DNA of 64,000 nt from Paraburkholderia bryophila (GTDB lineage Bacteria > Pseudomonadota > Gammaproteobacteria > Burkholderiales > Burkholderiaceae), in contig NZ_JACCAS010000002.1 in assembly GCF_013409255.1 (NCBI RefSeq), positions 3,469,817-3,533,816 of the forward strand, given 5' to 3'. A model generated the notes under the pieces. It made no database searches. It was not told the origin of the DNA and was given only the letters and a program-made list of their open reading frames with translations. Positions 1-8,202 of the stretch are shown in pieces. The position numbers were made by a program, and so were the translations under genes. Each line of letters opens with the position of its first letter. The first letter of the stretch is position 1.

Positions 1-594
1 CAGCATGACGCCGTCGGAGCGGCCGAACTCACCGTTCGCGCCACTATTGAACGAGCCCGGCTGATTGCCGAACGAGTATTGCCCCTGCACGTCGAAGCCC
101 CAGAACACCGGGCTGTGATACTCGACGTTGTTGCTGGTTTGCTGCCAGTTGCGCCCGCGCACCAGCGAGGCCGACGAAAACGCCTGCTGCACGAACGGAT
201 CGAATTCCCACACGCCGTCGCTATCGATAAACAGATTGCGGCCCGCCTGCAGCGTGCCCCACTCCTGGCTCTTCAAGCCGACGAATGCGCGCCGCGACCA
301 GAGGCGCCCGCCGCTGGTGGTGCCGTTCATCACCTGCAAGCCGGTTTCCAGGTTGAAGATCGCATTCAGGCCACCGCCCAGATCTTCATTGCCTTTGAGG
401 CCCAGCATGCTGGTGCCCCAATCGCCGCCCTCCGCGCTCCAGCGGCTCGAACTGCCGCCCGCGGCATTGTTGATGTGATTCAGGTATTCCAGACCCGCGT
501 CCAGGCGACCATATAACGACACACTGGTTTGACCATAAGCCAGCGGACTAGCCGCTACCGCAAGGGCCGCCATTAATTTAGTAGGTAGTCTCAT
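1..594 (-). CDS. Gram-negative porin, OmpC type (3' part cut by window edge)
   Basis: Outer-membrane trimeric beta-barrel porin for passive diffusion of small solutes. The ATG at 592-594 (minus) opens a signal peptide (MRLPTKLMAALAVAASPLAYG). The mature start, QTSVSLYGRLDAGLEY, is typical of Burkholderia porins, and alternating strands such as SMLGLKGNEDLGGGL follow. 198 codons are visible. These porins are usually 350-400 residues, so about half lies beyond base 1. The neighbour to its right is divergent, so its promoter lies in the next 380 bases. Family is clear; solute specificity cannot be read. Confidence 0.9.
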   Translation of the reverse strand, partial: MRLPTKLMAALAVAASPLAYGQTSVSLYGRLDAGLEYLNHINNAAGGSSSRWSAEGGDWGTSMLGLKGNEDLGGGLNAIFNLETGLQVMNGTTSGGRLWSRRAFVGLKSQEWGTLQAGRNLFIDSDGVWEFDPFVQQAFSSASLVRGRNWQQTSNNVEYHSPVFWGFDVQGQYSFGNQPGSFNSGANGEFGRSDGVML

Positions 595-970
595 TGTCTT
601 GCCGTGAGTTGTTTTGTATCGCGAGGGAGGGCAAAGCGGATTGCGGATGATTCAAAACTACTCGGTGCAGCGTCGGCGGCGCTCATGCTGCGACCACCCG
701 GACAACGCCGGTTTAAAGCGGGATTCGAAAACGACGATGGATAGAACGATGGATAGATGTTGCAAAACTACATCCAGCGCGGTCGAACTATAGGGGATAC
801 GCGGCTGATAGCCTATCCGTTTGACGCAATAAACTTTTGCGGACAGCGGACTCGACATTGAGTGGGCAACCGAAAAGGGCGATCGAAAGCTGCTCAAGAT
901 AAGATAGATGCTCATTACGTCCGCGCCAAATAGAAACGTATAAACCGTTATCGATCCTTTACCTCTTGCC
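595..970. other. Divergent intergenic region, no gene seen
   Basis: This is a 376-base spacer between the minus-strand porin and the plus-strand AAA+ ATPase. It must hold both promoters. Apart from the 12-bp tandem duplication at 734-757 I see no convincing gene. A reverse reading frame here has no family character and overlaps the ATPase start. Confidence 0.6.
734..757. repeat. 12-bp tandem duplication (2 copies)
   Basis: Two perfect head-to-tail copies of ACGATGGATAGA lie in the porin / AAA-ATPase divergent spacer. They could be a slippage product or paired protein-binding half sites. No function can be assigned. Confidence 0.6.
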
Positions 971-2194
971 ATGAATGCGCCCGAACTGACCGAAGACGAA
1001 CACCTTGGCCTTTACCAACGCGCAACGGAGAACGGCGCTGAATGGTGGCGCGTCAGCGTCGCCGACCGCCCGGAAAACTATCGCCTCGAACATGGCGCGG
1101 ACGACGGCGAGCGTACCGGCACGGTCGATATCGATCTGGTGGTCGATGCGGAAAATCTGCGCGCCAAGCTGAAGAAGTGGCGCCGCGAAGGCTTCGCGAT
1201 CGATACCGGCGACACCGGCGCCGAGCACGGCGCGGCCGAACGGATCGCCTTCATGCCCGCCTTGCAGCGCGCCGCGGCGCTCGCGGCGGCGGCGAAACAG
1301 CGGCACGTGGAAGGCGTAAGCGAGAGCGTGCGCATCGGTCATGTCGACGTGCCCTGCGGCATGGATAGTCCGCTGGTGCCGCGCATCAATCCCGCCTATC
1401 TGTTTTCCGAGCGCTTCAACGACATCGTCGAAGATATCGTCGAGAACCGCCGCGTCATGCTGATCGGCCACACTGGCGCCGGCAAGACCAGCCTGATCGA
1501 ACAGGTCGCGGCGCGTTCGCGGCACGGCGTACTGCGCTCGAACATGAACGGGCAGACCACCGTCGGCGATTTCGTCGGCTTCTGGACAGTCAAGGGCGGC
1601 GAGACTTTATGGGTCGACGGCGTGCTGCCCACCGCGATGCGCGAGGGCCTGTGGCTGATCGTCGACGAAATCGACTTCGCCGAACCGTCGATTCTCGCCG
1701 CGCTCACCGCCGTGCTCGAACCGCACGGCCGCCTCGTGCTGAAGGAGAAAGGCAACGAGATCGTGGCGCCGCATCCGGCGTTCCGGCTCTTCGCCACCGC
1801 GAACGCCGTCGGCGCGATGAGCCAGTTCCGTCATCTGTATCAGGGCGCCAATCTGATGAACGAGGCGTTTCTCGATCGCTGGCGCGTATATCTGCTCGAC
1901 TATCTGTCGCCCGCCGAAGAAGCCGACGTGCTGATCCGCACGCTCGCCCCGCACATGACGCGCACGCTCGCCACCACGCTCGCTGCGATTGCCGCCGACT
2001 GCCGCGCGGCGTTCTCGCGCGAAGATCTGTCGAGCGCGTTCTCGACGCGGCGCCTGCTCGACTGGGCCGAACTGATGCTGCGCACCGGCGACCCCGAACG
2101 CGCGGCCGGGCCGGCCATCTATGCGAAGGTGAGTCCGGAAGACGCCGCGTTGATTCGCGGCATCATTCGCCATCACATCGCGCCGGCCGCCTGA
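971..2194 (+). CDS. MoxR/CobS-like AAA+ ATPase
   Basis: AAA+ ATPase of the CobS/MoxR type. Such ATPases work with a von Willebrand A (VWA) partner to insert metals or remodel protein complexes. It has 407 residues. Walker A GHTGAGKTS is at about 166-174 and Walker B LWLIVDEID at about 228-234. FRLFATANAVG (sensor 1) and FLDRWRVYLLDYL resemble cobaltochelatase CobS closely. The N-terminal 130 residues are not CobS-like and may bind a partner. The next gene, 11 bases downstream, encodes a CobT-like VWA protein, so the two form a pair. No CobN-like large subunit is in the window, and the cobalamin cluster is 46 kb away, so cobalt insertion is only one possibility. Confidence 0.85.
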   Translation: MNAPELTEDEHLGLYQRATENGAEWWRVSVADRPENYRLEHGADDGERTGTVDIDLVVDAENLRAKLKKWRREGFAIDTGDTGAEHGAAERIAFMPALQRAAALAAAAKQRHVEGVSESVRIGHVDVPCGMDSPLVPRINPAYLFSERFNDIVEDIVENRRVMLIGHTGAGKTSLIEQVAARSRHGVLRSNMNGQTTVGDFVGFWTVKGGETLWVDGVLPTAMREGLWLIVDEIDFAEPSILAALTAVLEPHGRLVLKEKGNEIVAPHPAFRLFATANAVGAMSQFRHLYQGANLMNEAFLDRWRVYLLDYLSPAEEADVLIRTLAPHMTRTLATTLAAIAADCRAAFSREDLSSAFSTRRLLDWAELMLRTGDPERAAGPAIYAKVSPEDAALIRGIIRHHIAPAA

Positions 2195-2205
2195 ACGTGG
2201 GCACG

Positions 2206-3954
2206 ATGCACGCTCCGCACGACACGCGCGGCTTCACCTTCGAATCCACGCTCAGCAAAGTCGCCCGTGTGCTGACGGGGCAATACGGCGTGACGGTCGC
2301 GTTCAGTCCGGACGGGCCGCGCGTTGAACCTGGCCGGATCGTGATTCCCGATTACGAGCTGAACGGCGGCATCGAACGCGATGTGCTGATCGGCTATCTG
2401 GATCTGCTGGTGGCGCGCGCGAAACATGCGTCGCTCGCGGAGCTCGACGCGCTGCCAGCCGGTATCGAAGCGAAACTCGCGCAAGTGATCGACGACCGTC
2501 GCGTGTGCGGTGAATTGCTCGACGAGTATCCGGGCGCACGCTGGTTCATCGGCAAACTGCGCGTGCATGCAGCCGAACGTGTGCGGCAGCGCTGGTCGAA
2601 GCTGCATTGGCGCGACCGGCTGGTCTGGCTGGTGGAGCGCGCGCTGTGGGATGAGCCGCCGACGCGAACCGAAGCGGTCCATTCGCTGCTGGCCGCGTTG
2701 CATGCGTCGCAGGATCTGCTGCACGAAGCGCACGGCAGCCGCTCGACCGCGCAGAGCATCGCGACGGCGCGAGCGCTGGTGTCGCGGGTGCGTGCGTTGT
2801 CGGCGGGCGACGTGAACAGCATGGTCTTCACCGCGGACCCGGTCGAAGACATCGACACGGAAACGGCCGCGAGTTCGTCCGCGCCGCTCGACGACGAAGA
2901 CGACACCGTGCTGCCCGATCACGACAGCGCGAATTCGCCGCCGTCGGATCGCAGCGGCGGCGCTCAGGCGGAGAACGCGGTCGGCATGGGCCAATCGCTC
3001 GGCGACGCGCAACAGCCTTCGGCGAATAGCGAAGGCGAAGCCGGCGCTGCGGTAGCCAACACGGTGCGCGCACAACTGTCCATTCCACTCGCCACCGAAT
3101 TCGATGAGATCGCCGACCTCACCGGCCAGGACGACAGCGCGGCGTGGCGTGAACTTCGCGCGCAAGCCCGCGCGGACACCGCGCCGCTGAAGGAAAAACT
3201 CGAACGTGCGCTGAGCGCCGACGAACGCACACGCTGGCGCCGCGAGCAGGAGCGCGGCGAGATCGACCGTACCGCGCTCGCGAAACTCGCCACCTCGCCC
3301 GGTTACCGCACGCCGTTTCGCACGCAGCGGGCGCACAAAGGGCGCGACGTGGCGGTCACGTTGCTGATCGACCGCAGCGGCTCGATGGCCGGACGCAAGA
3401 TCGAACTCGCGCGCCAATGCGCGACCGCGTTGTGCGATGCGCTGACGCAGTTGTCGTTCGATTGCGAGGTGCTGGGCTATTGCTCGGTCGAATCGGAGCC
3501 GATGCGTCAGCTTTATCAGCGGCAGCTTGCGGCGGGTGCGGATTTGCGGCGCTATAACCGCTTCGTCGAGCGGCTCGATCTGAAAGTCTACAAACGCTTC
3601 GGTGCGACGGATCTGAGCGGTATCGCGCGGATCGACTGCGGACACGAGAACCCCGACGGCGAAGCGCTCGCGTGGGCCGCGGCGCGTCTGGCCGATCATC
3701 AGGCCAGCCGGCGCATTCTGATGGTGTTCTCCGACGGTTATCCCTCGACCGGCGACGGCGACCCGCAAGTGCTGCGCAGCGATCTGCGCGAACGCGTGGC
3801 GGCGATCGGCCAGCGCGGCATCGAGTTGGTGGGGATCGGCGTGTTGACCGACGCCGTGGAGGATTTCTATCCGCACAACGTGGTGGTGAGCCGTCTCGCG
3901 GAACTACCGTCGACGGTGTTTTCCGTGCTGAGCACGATGCTGCTGAAGCGCTAG
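2206..3954 (+). CDS. CobT-like VWA-domain protein
   Basis: Partner of the upstream AAA+ ATPase, 582 residues. The C-terminal VWA domain carries the MIDAS motif DRSGSM at about residue 389. The later segments GEALAWAAARL, RRILMVFSDG and GIELVGIGV match the cobaltochelatase subunit CobT. An acidic, Ser/Ala-rich linker lies at about 205-300 (DDEDDTVLPDHD), as in CobT. I chose the ATG at 2206; an in-frame GTG at 2197 sits just after the ATPase stop. In CobST the pair drives metal insertion by CobN; in MoxR-VWA systems it acts as a chaperone. The target of this pair cannot be read. Its stop is 36 bases from a convergent gene. Confidence 0.82.
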   Translation: MHAPHDTRGFTFESTLSKVARVLTGQYGVTVAFSPDGPRVEPGRIVIPDYELNGGIERDVLIGYLDLLVARAKHASLAELDALPAGIEAKLAQVIDDRRVCGELLDEYPGARWFIGKLRVHAAERVRQRWSKLHWRDRLVWLVERALWDEPPTRTEAVHSLLAALHASQDLLHEAHGSRSTAQSIATARALVSRVRALSAGDVNSMVFTADPVEDIDTETAASSSAPLDDEDDTVLPDHDSANSPPSDRSGGAQAENAVGMGQSLGDAQQPSANSEGEAGAAVANTVRAQLSIPLATEFDEIADLTGQDDSAAWRELRAQARADTAPLKEKLERALSADERTRWRREQERGEIDRTALAKLATSPGYRTPFRTQRAHKGRDVAVTLLIDRSGSMAGRKIELARQCATALCDALTQLSFDCEVLGYCSVESEPMRQLYQRQLAAGADLRRYNRFVERLDLKVYKRFGATDLSGIARIDCGHENPDGEALAWAAARLADHQASRRILMVFSDGYPSTGDGDPQVLRSDLRERVAAIGQRGIELVGIGVLTDAVEDFYPHNVVVSRLAELPSTVFSVLSTMLLKR

Positions 3955-3990
3955 CGCGGTTCCGTTCCGTTCAGCACTACCCTCACCCGC

Positions 3991-4851
3991 TCAGAACGCG
4001 TTCAGCGGAATCTTCAGATAGCGCACGCCGTTCGCCTCCGGCTCCGGCAGCGCGCCCGCGCGGATATTGATCTGGATGGCTGGCAGAATCAGCGTCGGCA
4101 TGCCGAGCGTGCGGTCGCGCGCGGTGCGCAGCGCGACGAACGCCTCCTCGCTCACGCCGTCGTGCAAATGGATATTGTCGCGGCGCTGTTCGGCCACCGT
4201 GGTCTGCCAGCGCGGCTCGCGCGACGGCGGCGGATAGTCGTGGCACATGCACAGCCGCGTTTGCGGCGGTAGCGCCAGCAACGCGCGCGCGGACTCGTAC
4301 AGCGTGCCCGCGTCGCCGCCCGGAAAATCGCAGCGCGCCGAGCCGAGGTCCGGCATGAACAGCGTATCGCCGACGAATACCGCATCGCCGATCCGGTATG
4401 CCATGTCGGCGGGCGTATGACCCGGCACATGCAGCGCCTCGCCGCGCAATCCGCCGATGCTGAAGGTCTCGCCCGGTGCGAACAGATGATCGAACTGGCG
4501 GCCGTCGGTGCGCATCTCGTCGGCCAGATTGAACACACGTTTGAACACGCCCTGCACGACGCAAATGTCCGCGCCGATGGCGATCCTGCCGCCCAGCGTG
4601 TCCTTCAGATACGGCGCTGCCGAAACGTGATCGGCATGGGCGTGTGTTTCCAGCAACCATTCGACCTGCAAGCCATGGGCTTTGACAAAGTCCACGACGC
4701 GTTCCGCCGACGCCGTCGACGTATGCCCGGACTTCGGGTCGTAGTCGAGCACCGGGTCGATCACCGCGCAGGCCGAGCCTTCGGCGGCGAACACCACATA
4801 CGTGAACGTGCCGGTCGTGGTGTCGTAGAACGCTTCGATCAACGGGCTCAT
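3991..4851 (-). CDS. MBL-fold metallo-hydrolase (persulfide dioxygenase / Blh-like)
   Basis: Metallo-beta-lactamase-fold hydrolase, 286 residues. The metal-binding motif THAHADH is at about 69-75. Further metal-ligand signatures are HVPGHTPADM, VFVGDTLF and MCHDY. Overall it resembles the glyoxalase II-like ETHE1/Blh group, which acts on sulfur compounds such as glutathione persulfide; which substrate applies here is inference. The ATG at 4851 has GGAG six bases upstream. Upstream in-frame starts at 4863 and 4899 would only add a non-conserved leader. It lies just downstream of a glutamine amidotransferase remnant on the same strand. Confidence 0.82.
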   Translation of the reverse strand: MSPLIEAFYDTTTGTFTYVVFAAEGSACAVIDPVLDYDPKSGHTSTASAERVVDFVKAHGLQVEWLLETHAHADHVSAAPYLKDTLGGRIAIGADICVVQGVFKRVFNLADEMRTDGRQFDHLFAPGETFSIGGLRGEALHVPGHTPADMAYRIGDAVFVGDTLFMPDLGSARCDFPGGDAGTLYESARALLALPPQTRLCMCHDYPPPSREPRWQTTVAEQRRDNIHLHDGVSEEAFVALRTARDRTLGMPTLILPAIQINIRAGALPEPEANGVRYLKIPLNAF

Positions 4852-4895
4852 GCTCTGCTCCATGCGACTGATCCTGCTCATCCTGCTCCTGAGGT

Positions 4896-5138
4896 TCACG
4901 CCAGTTGCGGCTTGAACGGATATTGCTCGATCGTGCCGCCGCGCGCCGGCTGGATGCAGCGGTAACGAAACGGAATGTCGGTCGGGTGGCCGTACCAGCC
5001 GATGCCGAAGCCGTCGCCGTTCGTGGTGGTATGGCCGAGCCGCGAATGCAGGCTCTGATCGATCAGCGAGTGTTTCGCGTTGAACAGCACCGTTTCGAGC
5101 TGAAGCGGGTTACCTGTATAAGCGAGCCAGCGGCACAT
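4896..5138 (-). pseudogene. Class II glutamine amidotransferase (EgtC/YafJ type), internally deleted remnant
   Basis: Only 80 residues remain of a family that usually has about 250-290. It opens with MCRWLAYTG, where Cys2 would be the Ntn nucleophile, and continues with HSLIDQSLHSR and TNGDGFGIGWYG, which are diagnostic for the N-terminus. After IQPA the homology stops and a short tail, TIEQYPFKPQLA, follows; it looks like the end of such a protein, implying an in-frame internal deletion of roughly 190-200 codons. GGAG eight bases before the ATG is intact. The catalytic fold cannot form, so I call it a pseudogene. That the tail is the original C-terminus is inference. Confidence 0.7.
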
Positions 5139-5229
5139 TGGGTTCTCTCCGGTCCGATGCAACCTGGCGACGGTTGCGCTCTGCTGCGACACAACGCTCC
5201 GGCGCGGCAGGCTGCCGCCCGGCCCGACA

Positions 5230-5907
5230 CTACTTGATCACCGGCTGCAACGTCGCGATCGGAATCAGGAATTCGGAGAAGCCGGTCAACATGATCTGCA
5301 CGCCAATACACAACAGCAGAAACGACGAGACGCGCATCGCGACCTTGGTGCCTTCCACGCCAAGGTAACGGGCGAAAATCACTGCACGGCTGTATACCAG
5401 ATAGACGCTGAGCGCCACCAGCAGGGAGATAACCACCGACGCAACGCTCGACAACACGAACTCGGACAGCTTGTGCGTGCGGTTCGCGGTCAGCGCGATC
5501 GCCGTGGCAATCGAGCCCGGCCCGGTAGTCAGTGGAATGGTGAACGGGAAGAACGCCTTCGACATGGCGTTGTCCGCGTCGACGCGTTTCACCGCCGGTT
5601 GTTCGGCCGGCTGGGTGTCGGGCGCATTGAGCATCTGCCAGCCGCCGACCGCGACCGCAAGGCCGCCGCCAATGCGCAGCGCCTGCATCGAAATGCCGAA
5701 GAAATGCAGGATCGGGGTGCCGATAAAGAACGCCACCAGCAGCACGCAGACCACGTTGATGGCGATCTTGCGGGCGAGCGCGGTGCGCTCCTCGGTGGTC
5801 AACGACGCAGTCCGGTCAAGGAAGACAAATGCAATGCCGATCGGGTTGATGATGCTGATCAGCCCGGTGAAGCCAAACAGAATGTCCGAGATCAGACTTT
5901 CGACCAT
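5230..5907 (-). CDS. MarC family integral membrane protein
   Basis: 225-residue inner-membrane protein of the MarC/UPF0056 (NAAT) family. About six hydrophobic helices are visible. Conserved features are FTGLISIINPIGIAFVFL near the N-terminus and PFTIPLTTGPGSIATAI in the middle. The family was once linked to multiple antibiotic resistance but its transport role is uncertain. The ATG is at 5907. It stands alone between the amidotransferase remnant and a divergent transporter operon. Confidence 0.9.
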   Translation of the reverse strand: MVESLISDILFGFTGLISIINPIGIAFVFLDRTASLTTEERTALARKIAINVVCVLLVAFFIGTPILHFFGISMQALRIGGGLAVAVGGWQMLNAPDTQPAEQPAVKRVDADNAMSKAFFPFTIPLTTGPGSIATAIALTANRTHKLSEFVLSSVASVVISLLVALSVYLVYSRAVIFARYLGVEGTKVAMRVSSFLLLCIGVQIMLTGFSEFLIPIATLQPVIK

Positions 5908-6205
5908 ATGCGTTTTCCGTGATGAACGACTGCTCGCGTCGCGTGACCGGGATGATATCGCGCCGCGCCAGCCAGCACCGCATAAAGTGCGCTAGCGGCA
6001 CGCTTGCCACTGTCTCGTCACCGCGGACGCTGCGCATTGCAGCGCAGCAAGCCGCGCGAAAAACACGCAAAAAAGATGCACGCGCAACTTTCGGAAAGCC
6101 TACACTTTTTTGACTTACTTTACGTACCCAAAGCATCAGGCATAAAGTCCCCAGCGAAGCCGCACTTTCAACGAGACGTACTTACCGGTTCGAGGAGTCG
6201 CCCCC

Positions 6206-6424
6206 ATGTTGCTTCGTGTACTCGCCGCGCTGCCGTTCGTCGGCATATTGCTCGGTGTTCCGTTCGTGAATCGCGTCGAACCGCTGATGCTCGGCATGCC
6301 GTTCGTGCTGGCCTGGATCGTCATGTGGGTCGTGCTCAGTGCGATCATCATGGCGGTCGTCTACCGTCTGGACCCGTCCAACCGTCAACTCGCCGCCGTC
6401 GAAGGCGAGGAGGTCCGCCCATGA
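6206..6424 (+). CDS. DUF3311 small membrane protein, partner of MctP
   Basis: 72-residue protein with two membrane helices (about 5-22 and 30-52) typical of DUF3311. In many proteobacteria this small subunit is encoded immediately before an SSS-family symporter, as here. Its stop overlaps the symporter start (ATGA at 6421-6424), so translation is coupled. GAGGAG lies upstream of the ATG. It probably assists assembly or activity of the transporter; this is inferred from conserved linkage, not demonstrated. Confidence 0.85.
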   Translation: MLLRVLAALPFVGILLGVPFVNRVEPLMLGMPFVLAWIVMWVVLSAIIMAVVYRLDPSNRQLAAVEGEEVRP

Positions 6425-7893
6425 GCGCCCTGCTGATCATTGCGGCGATTACGCTGTTCGCGCTGTACCTCGGCATACGCGCGCGGCGCGGCCACGACAT
6501 GAGCCTCGAACAATGGACGGTGGGCGGCCGCAGCTTCGGCACCGCGTTCGTGTTCCTGCTGATGGCCGGCGAGATCTACACCACCTTTACCTTCCTCGGC
6601 GGCAGCGGTTTCGCCTATGGCAAGGGCGCGCCGGTCTACTACATTCTCGCGTACGGCACGCTCGCTTACATCATCTCGTACTGGATGCTGCCGCCCATCT
6701 GGCGTTATGCGAGAGACCACCGGCTCGTGTCGCAACCGCACTTCTTCGCGCGCAAATACGACAGCCCGGCGCTCGGCACCCTGGTCGCGCTGGTGGGTGT
6801 CGCCGCACTGATTCCGTACCTCGTGCTGCAACTCAAGGGGCTCGGCATTATCGTCGCGACCGCGTCGTACGGCGCGATTTCGTCGACCACGGCGATCTGG
6901 ATCGGCGCCGCCGTCGTGACCGCTTACGTGATCGTCTCCGGCGTGCGCGGCTCGGCGTGGAATTCGGTGGTGAAGGACACGCTGATCCTCGCGATCGTGC
7001 TGTTCCTCGGCATCTATCTGCCGATTCACTACTACGGCGGCTTCAGCGACATGTTCCGCGCGATCGACACCGCCCGCCCCGGCTTCCTGACGTTCCCGGC
7101 CAAGGGCTCGAGCGTGACCTGGTTCCAGTCGACGGTGCTGCTGACCGCGCTGGGCTTCTTCATGTGGCCGCACTCGTTCGGCTCGATCTTCACCGCACGG
7201 GACGAACGCATCTTCCGCCGCAACGCGATGGTGCTGCCGCTATACCAGTTGATCCTGCTGTTCGTGTTCTTCGTCGGCTTCGCCGCAACGCTGAAGGTGC
7301 CGGGCCTCAAGGGCGGCGACATCGACCTGTCGCTGTTCCGCCTGTCGCTGCAAACCTTCGACCCGTGGTTCGTCGGCGTAATCGGCGGGGCCGGCATTCT
7401 GACCGCGCTGGTGCCGGGCTCCATGATCCTGACCTCGGCCTCCACGCTGCTTGCCAACGACGTCTACCGCGGCATGGTGAACCGCAACGCGTCGGACGCC
7501 ACGGTGACCAACCTGGCGCGGCTGCTCGTACCGGTGGTGGCGCTGGTGGCGGTCGGCTTCACGCTGCATGGCGGCGAAACGATCGTGGCCCTGCTGCTGA
7601 TGGGTTACAGCTTCGTGACGCAGTTGTTCCCGGCGGTGATCTGCAGCCTGCGGCCGCATAACCGCGCGACCAAGCAAGGCGCGTTCTGCGGGATTCTCGC
7701 CGGGGTGGCGGTGGTCACGATCACGACCACGATGCACCTGAGCGTGGGCCAGTTGATGCCGTTCCTGCCCGACGCGCTGAAGGACGTCAACATCGGCTTC
7801 CTGGCGCTGGCGGTGAACATCATCGTGTTCGCGGTAGTCAGTGCGCTGACGCAGCCGCATCCGGCCGAACAGACGCACGCGCCGGTGCATTAA
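6421..7893 (+). CDS. mctP: Sodium:solute symporter, MctP-like monocarboxylate permease
   Basis: 490-residue SSS-family secondary transporter with about 13 membrane helices. SLEQWTVGGRSFGTAFVFLLMAGE near the N-terminus and GGSGFAYGKG match the MctP branch, which imports lactate, pyruvate and similar monocarboxylates, also alanine in rhizobia. The ATG overlaps the DUF3311 stop by four bases, and a terminator hairpin follows at 7915. Substrate assignment rests on the family and the DUF3311 partner. No sensor kinase or regulator of this system is adjacent. Confidence 0.85.
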   Translation: MSALLIIAAITLFALYLGIRARRGHDMSLEQWTVGGRSFGTAFVFLLMAGEIYTTFTFLGGSGFAYGKGAPVYYILAYGTLAYIISYWMLPPIWRYARDHRLVSQPHFFARKYDSPALGTLVALVGVAALIPYLVLQLKGLGIIVATASYGAISSTTAIWIGAAVVTAYVIVSGVRGSAWNSVVKDTLILAIVLFLGIYLPIHYYGGFSDMFRAIDTARPGFLTFPAKGSSVTWFQSTVLLTALGFFMWPHSFGSIFTARDERIFRRNAMVLPLYQLILLFVFFVGFAATLKVPGLKGGDIDLSLFRLSLQTFDPWFVGVIGGAGILTALVPGSMILTSASTLLANDVYRGMVNRNASDATVTNLARLLVPVVALVAVGFTLHGGETIVALLLMGYSFVTQLFPAVICSLRPHNRATKQGAFCGILAGVAVVTITTTMHLSVGQLMPFLPDALKDVNIGFLALAVNIIVFAVVSALTQPHPAEQTHAPVH

Positions 7894-7914
7894 ACCTCGC
7901 GTTGAGCAGGACTT

Positions 7915-7947
7915 GAAAGGGCTGTCGCCGTCGGCGACGGCCCTTTC
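7915..7947 (+). terminator. Hairpin terminator after mctP
   Basis: Arms GAAAGGGC (7915-7922) and GCCCTTTC (7940-7947) pair. The inner GTCGCC / GGCGAC extends the stem around a 3-base loop. The following T-run is weak (TTTCCCGTTT), so it may be only partly intrinsic. It lies 21 bases after the mctP stop. Confidence 0.65.
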
Positions 7948-8202
7948 CCGTTTACGCGGCTTCTGCGCGAGTTGTCGCGAAGACAGCCGCGCGCGGAATG
8001 TCAAATCTACATAAGAATGAAAAAACCGCCCGCGTTCCAGCGCGAACGTCACGGCGAAATACAGCGGCCCGCACTGCAACACAAACCCGCGCCCGTCGCG
8101 CGAATCTTCCGCCCGCGCCGGGCACACCCCTTGCTGAACAGACATGTCGCCGAATCCCGCCGCACTGTGCAAGTGCAAAAATTTGCGTCCCTGGGGGCCA
8201 AC

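Noticed and set aside
658..972. 104-codon reverse frame in the porin/ATPase spacer
   Set aside because: No conserved features, overlaps the ATPase start, and sits where two promoters are needed.
2173..3876. 567-codon antisense frame over the VWA gene
   Set aside because: No recognisable domain; the sense frame has MIDAS and CobT motifs.
971..3954. Treating the AAA+/VWA pair as confirmed cobaltochelatase CobST
   Set aside because: No CobN nearby, N-terminus of the ATPase not CobS-like, and far from the cob cluster; left as CobS/CobT-like.
7972..8202. Upstream extension of glgA
   Set aside because: Arg/Pro-rich leader with no homology; GlgA normally begins just before the KSGGLG motif.
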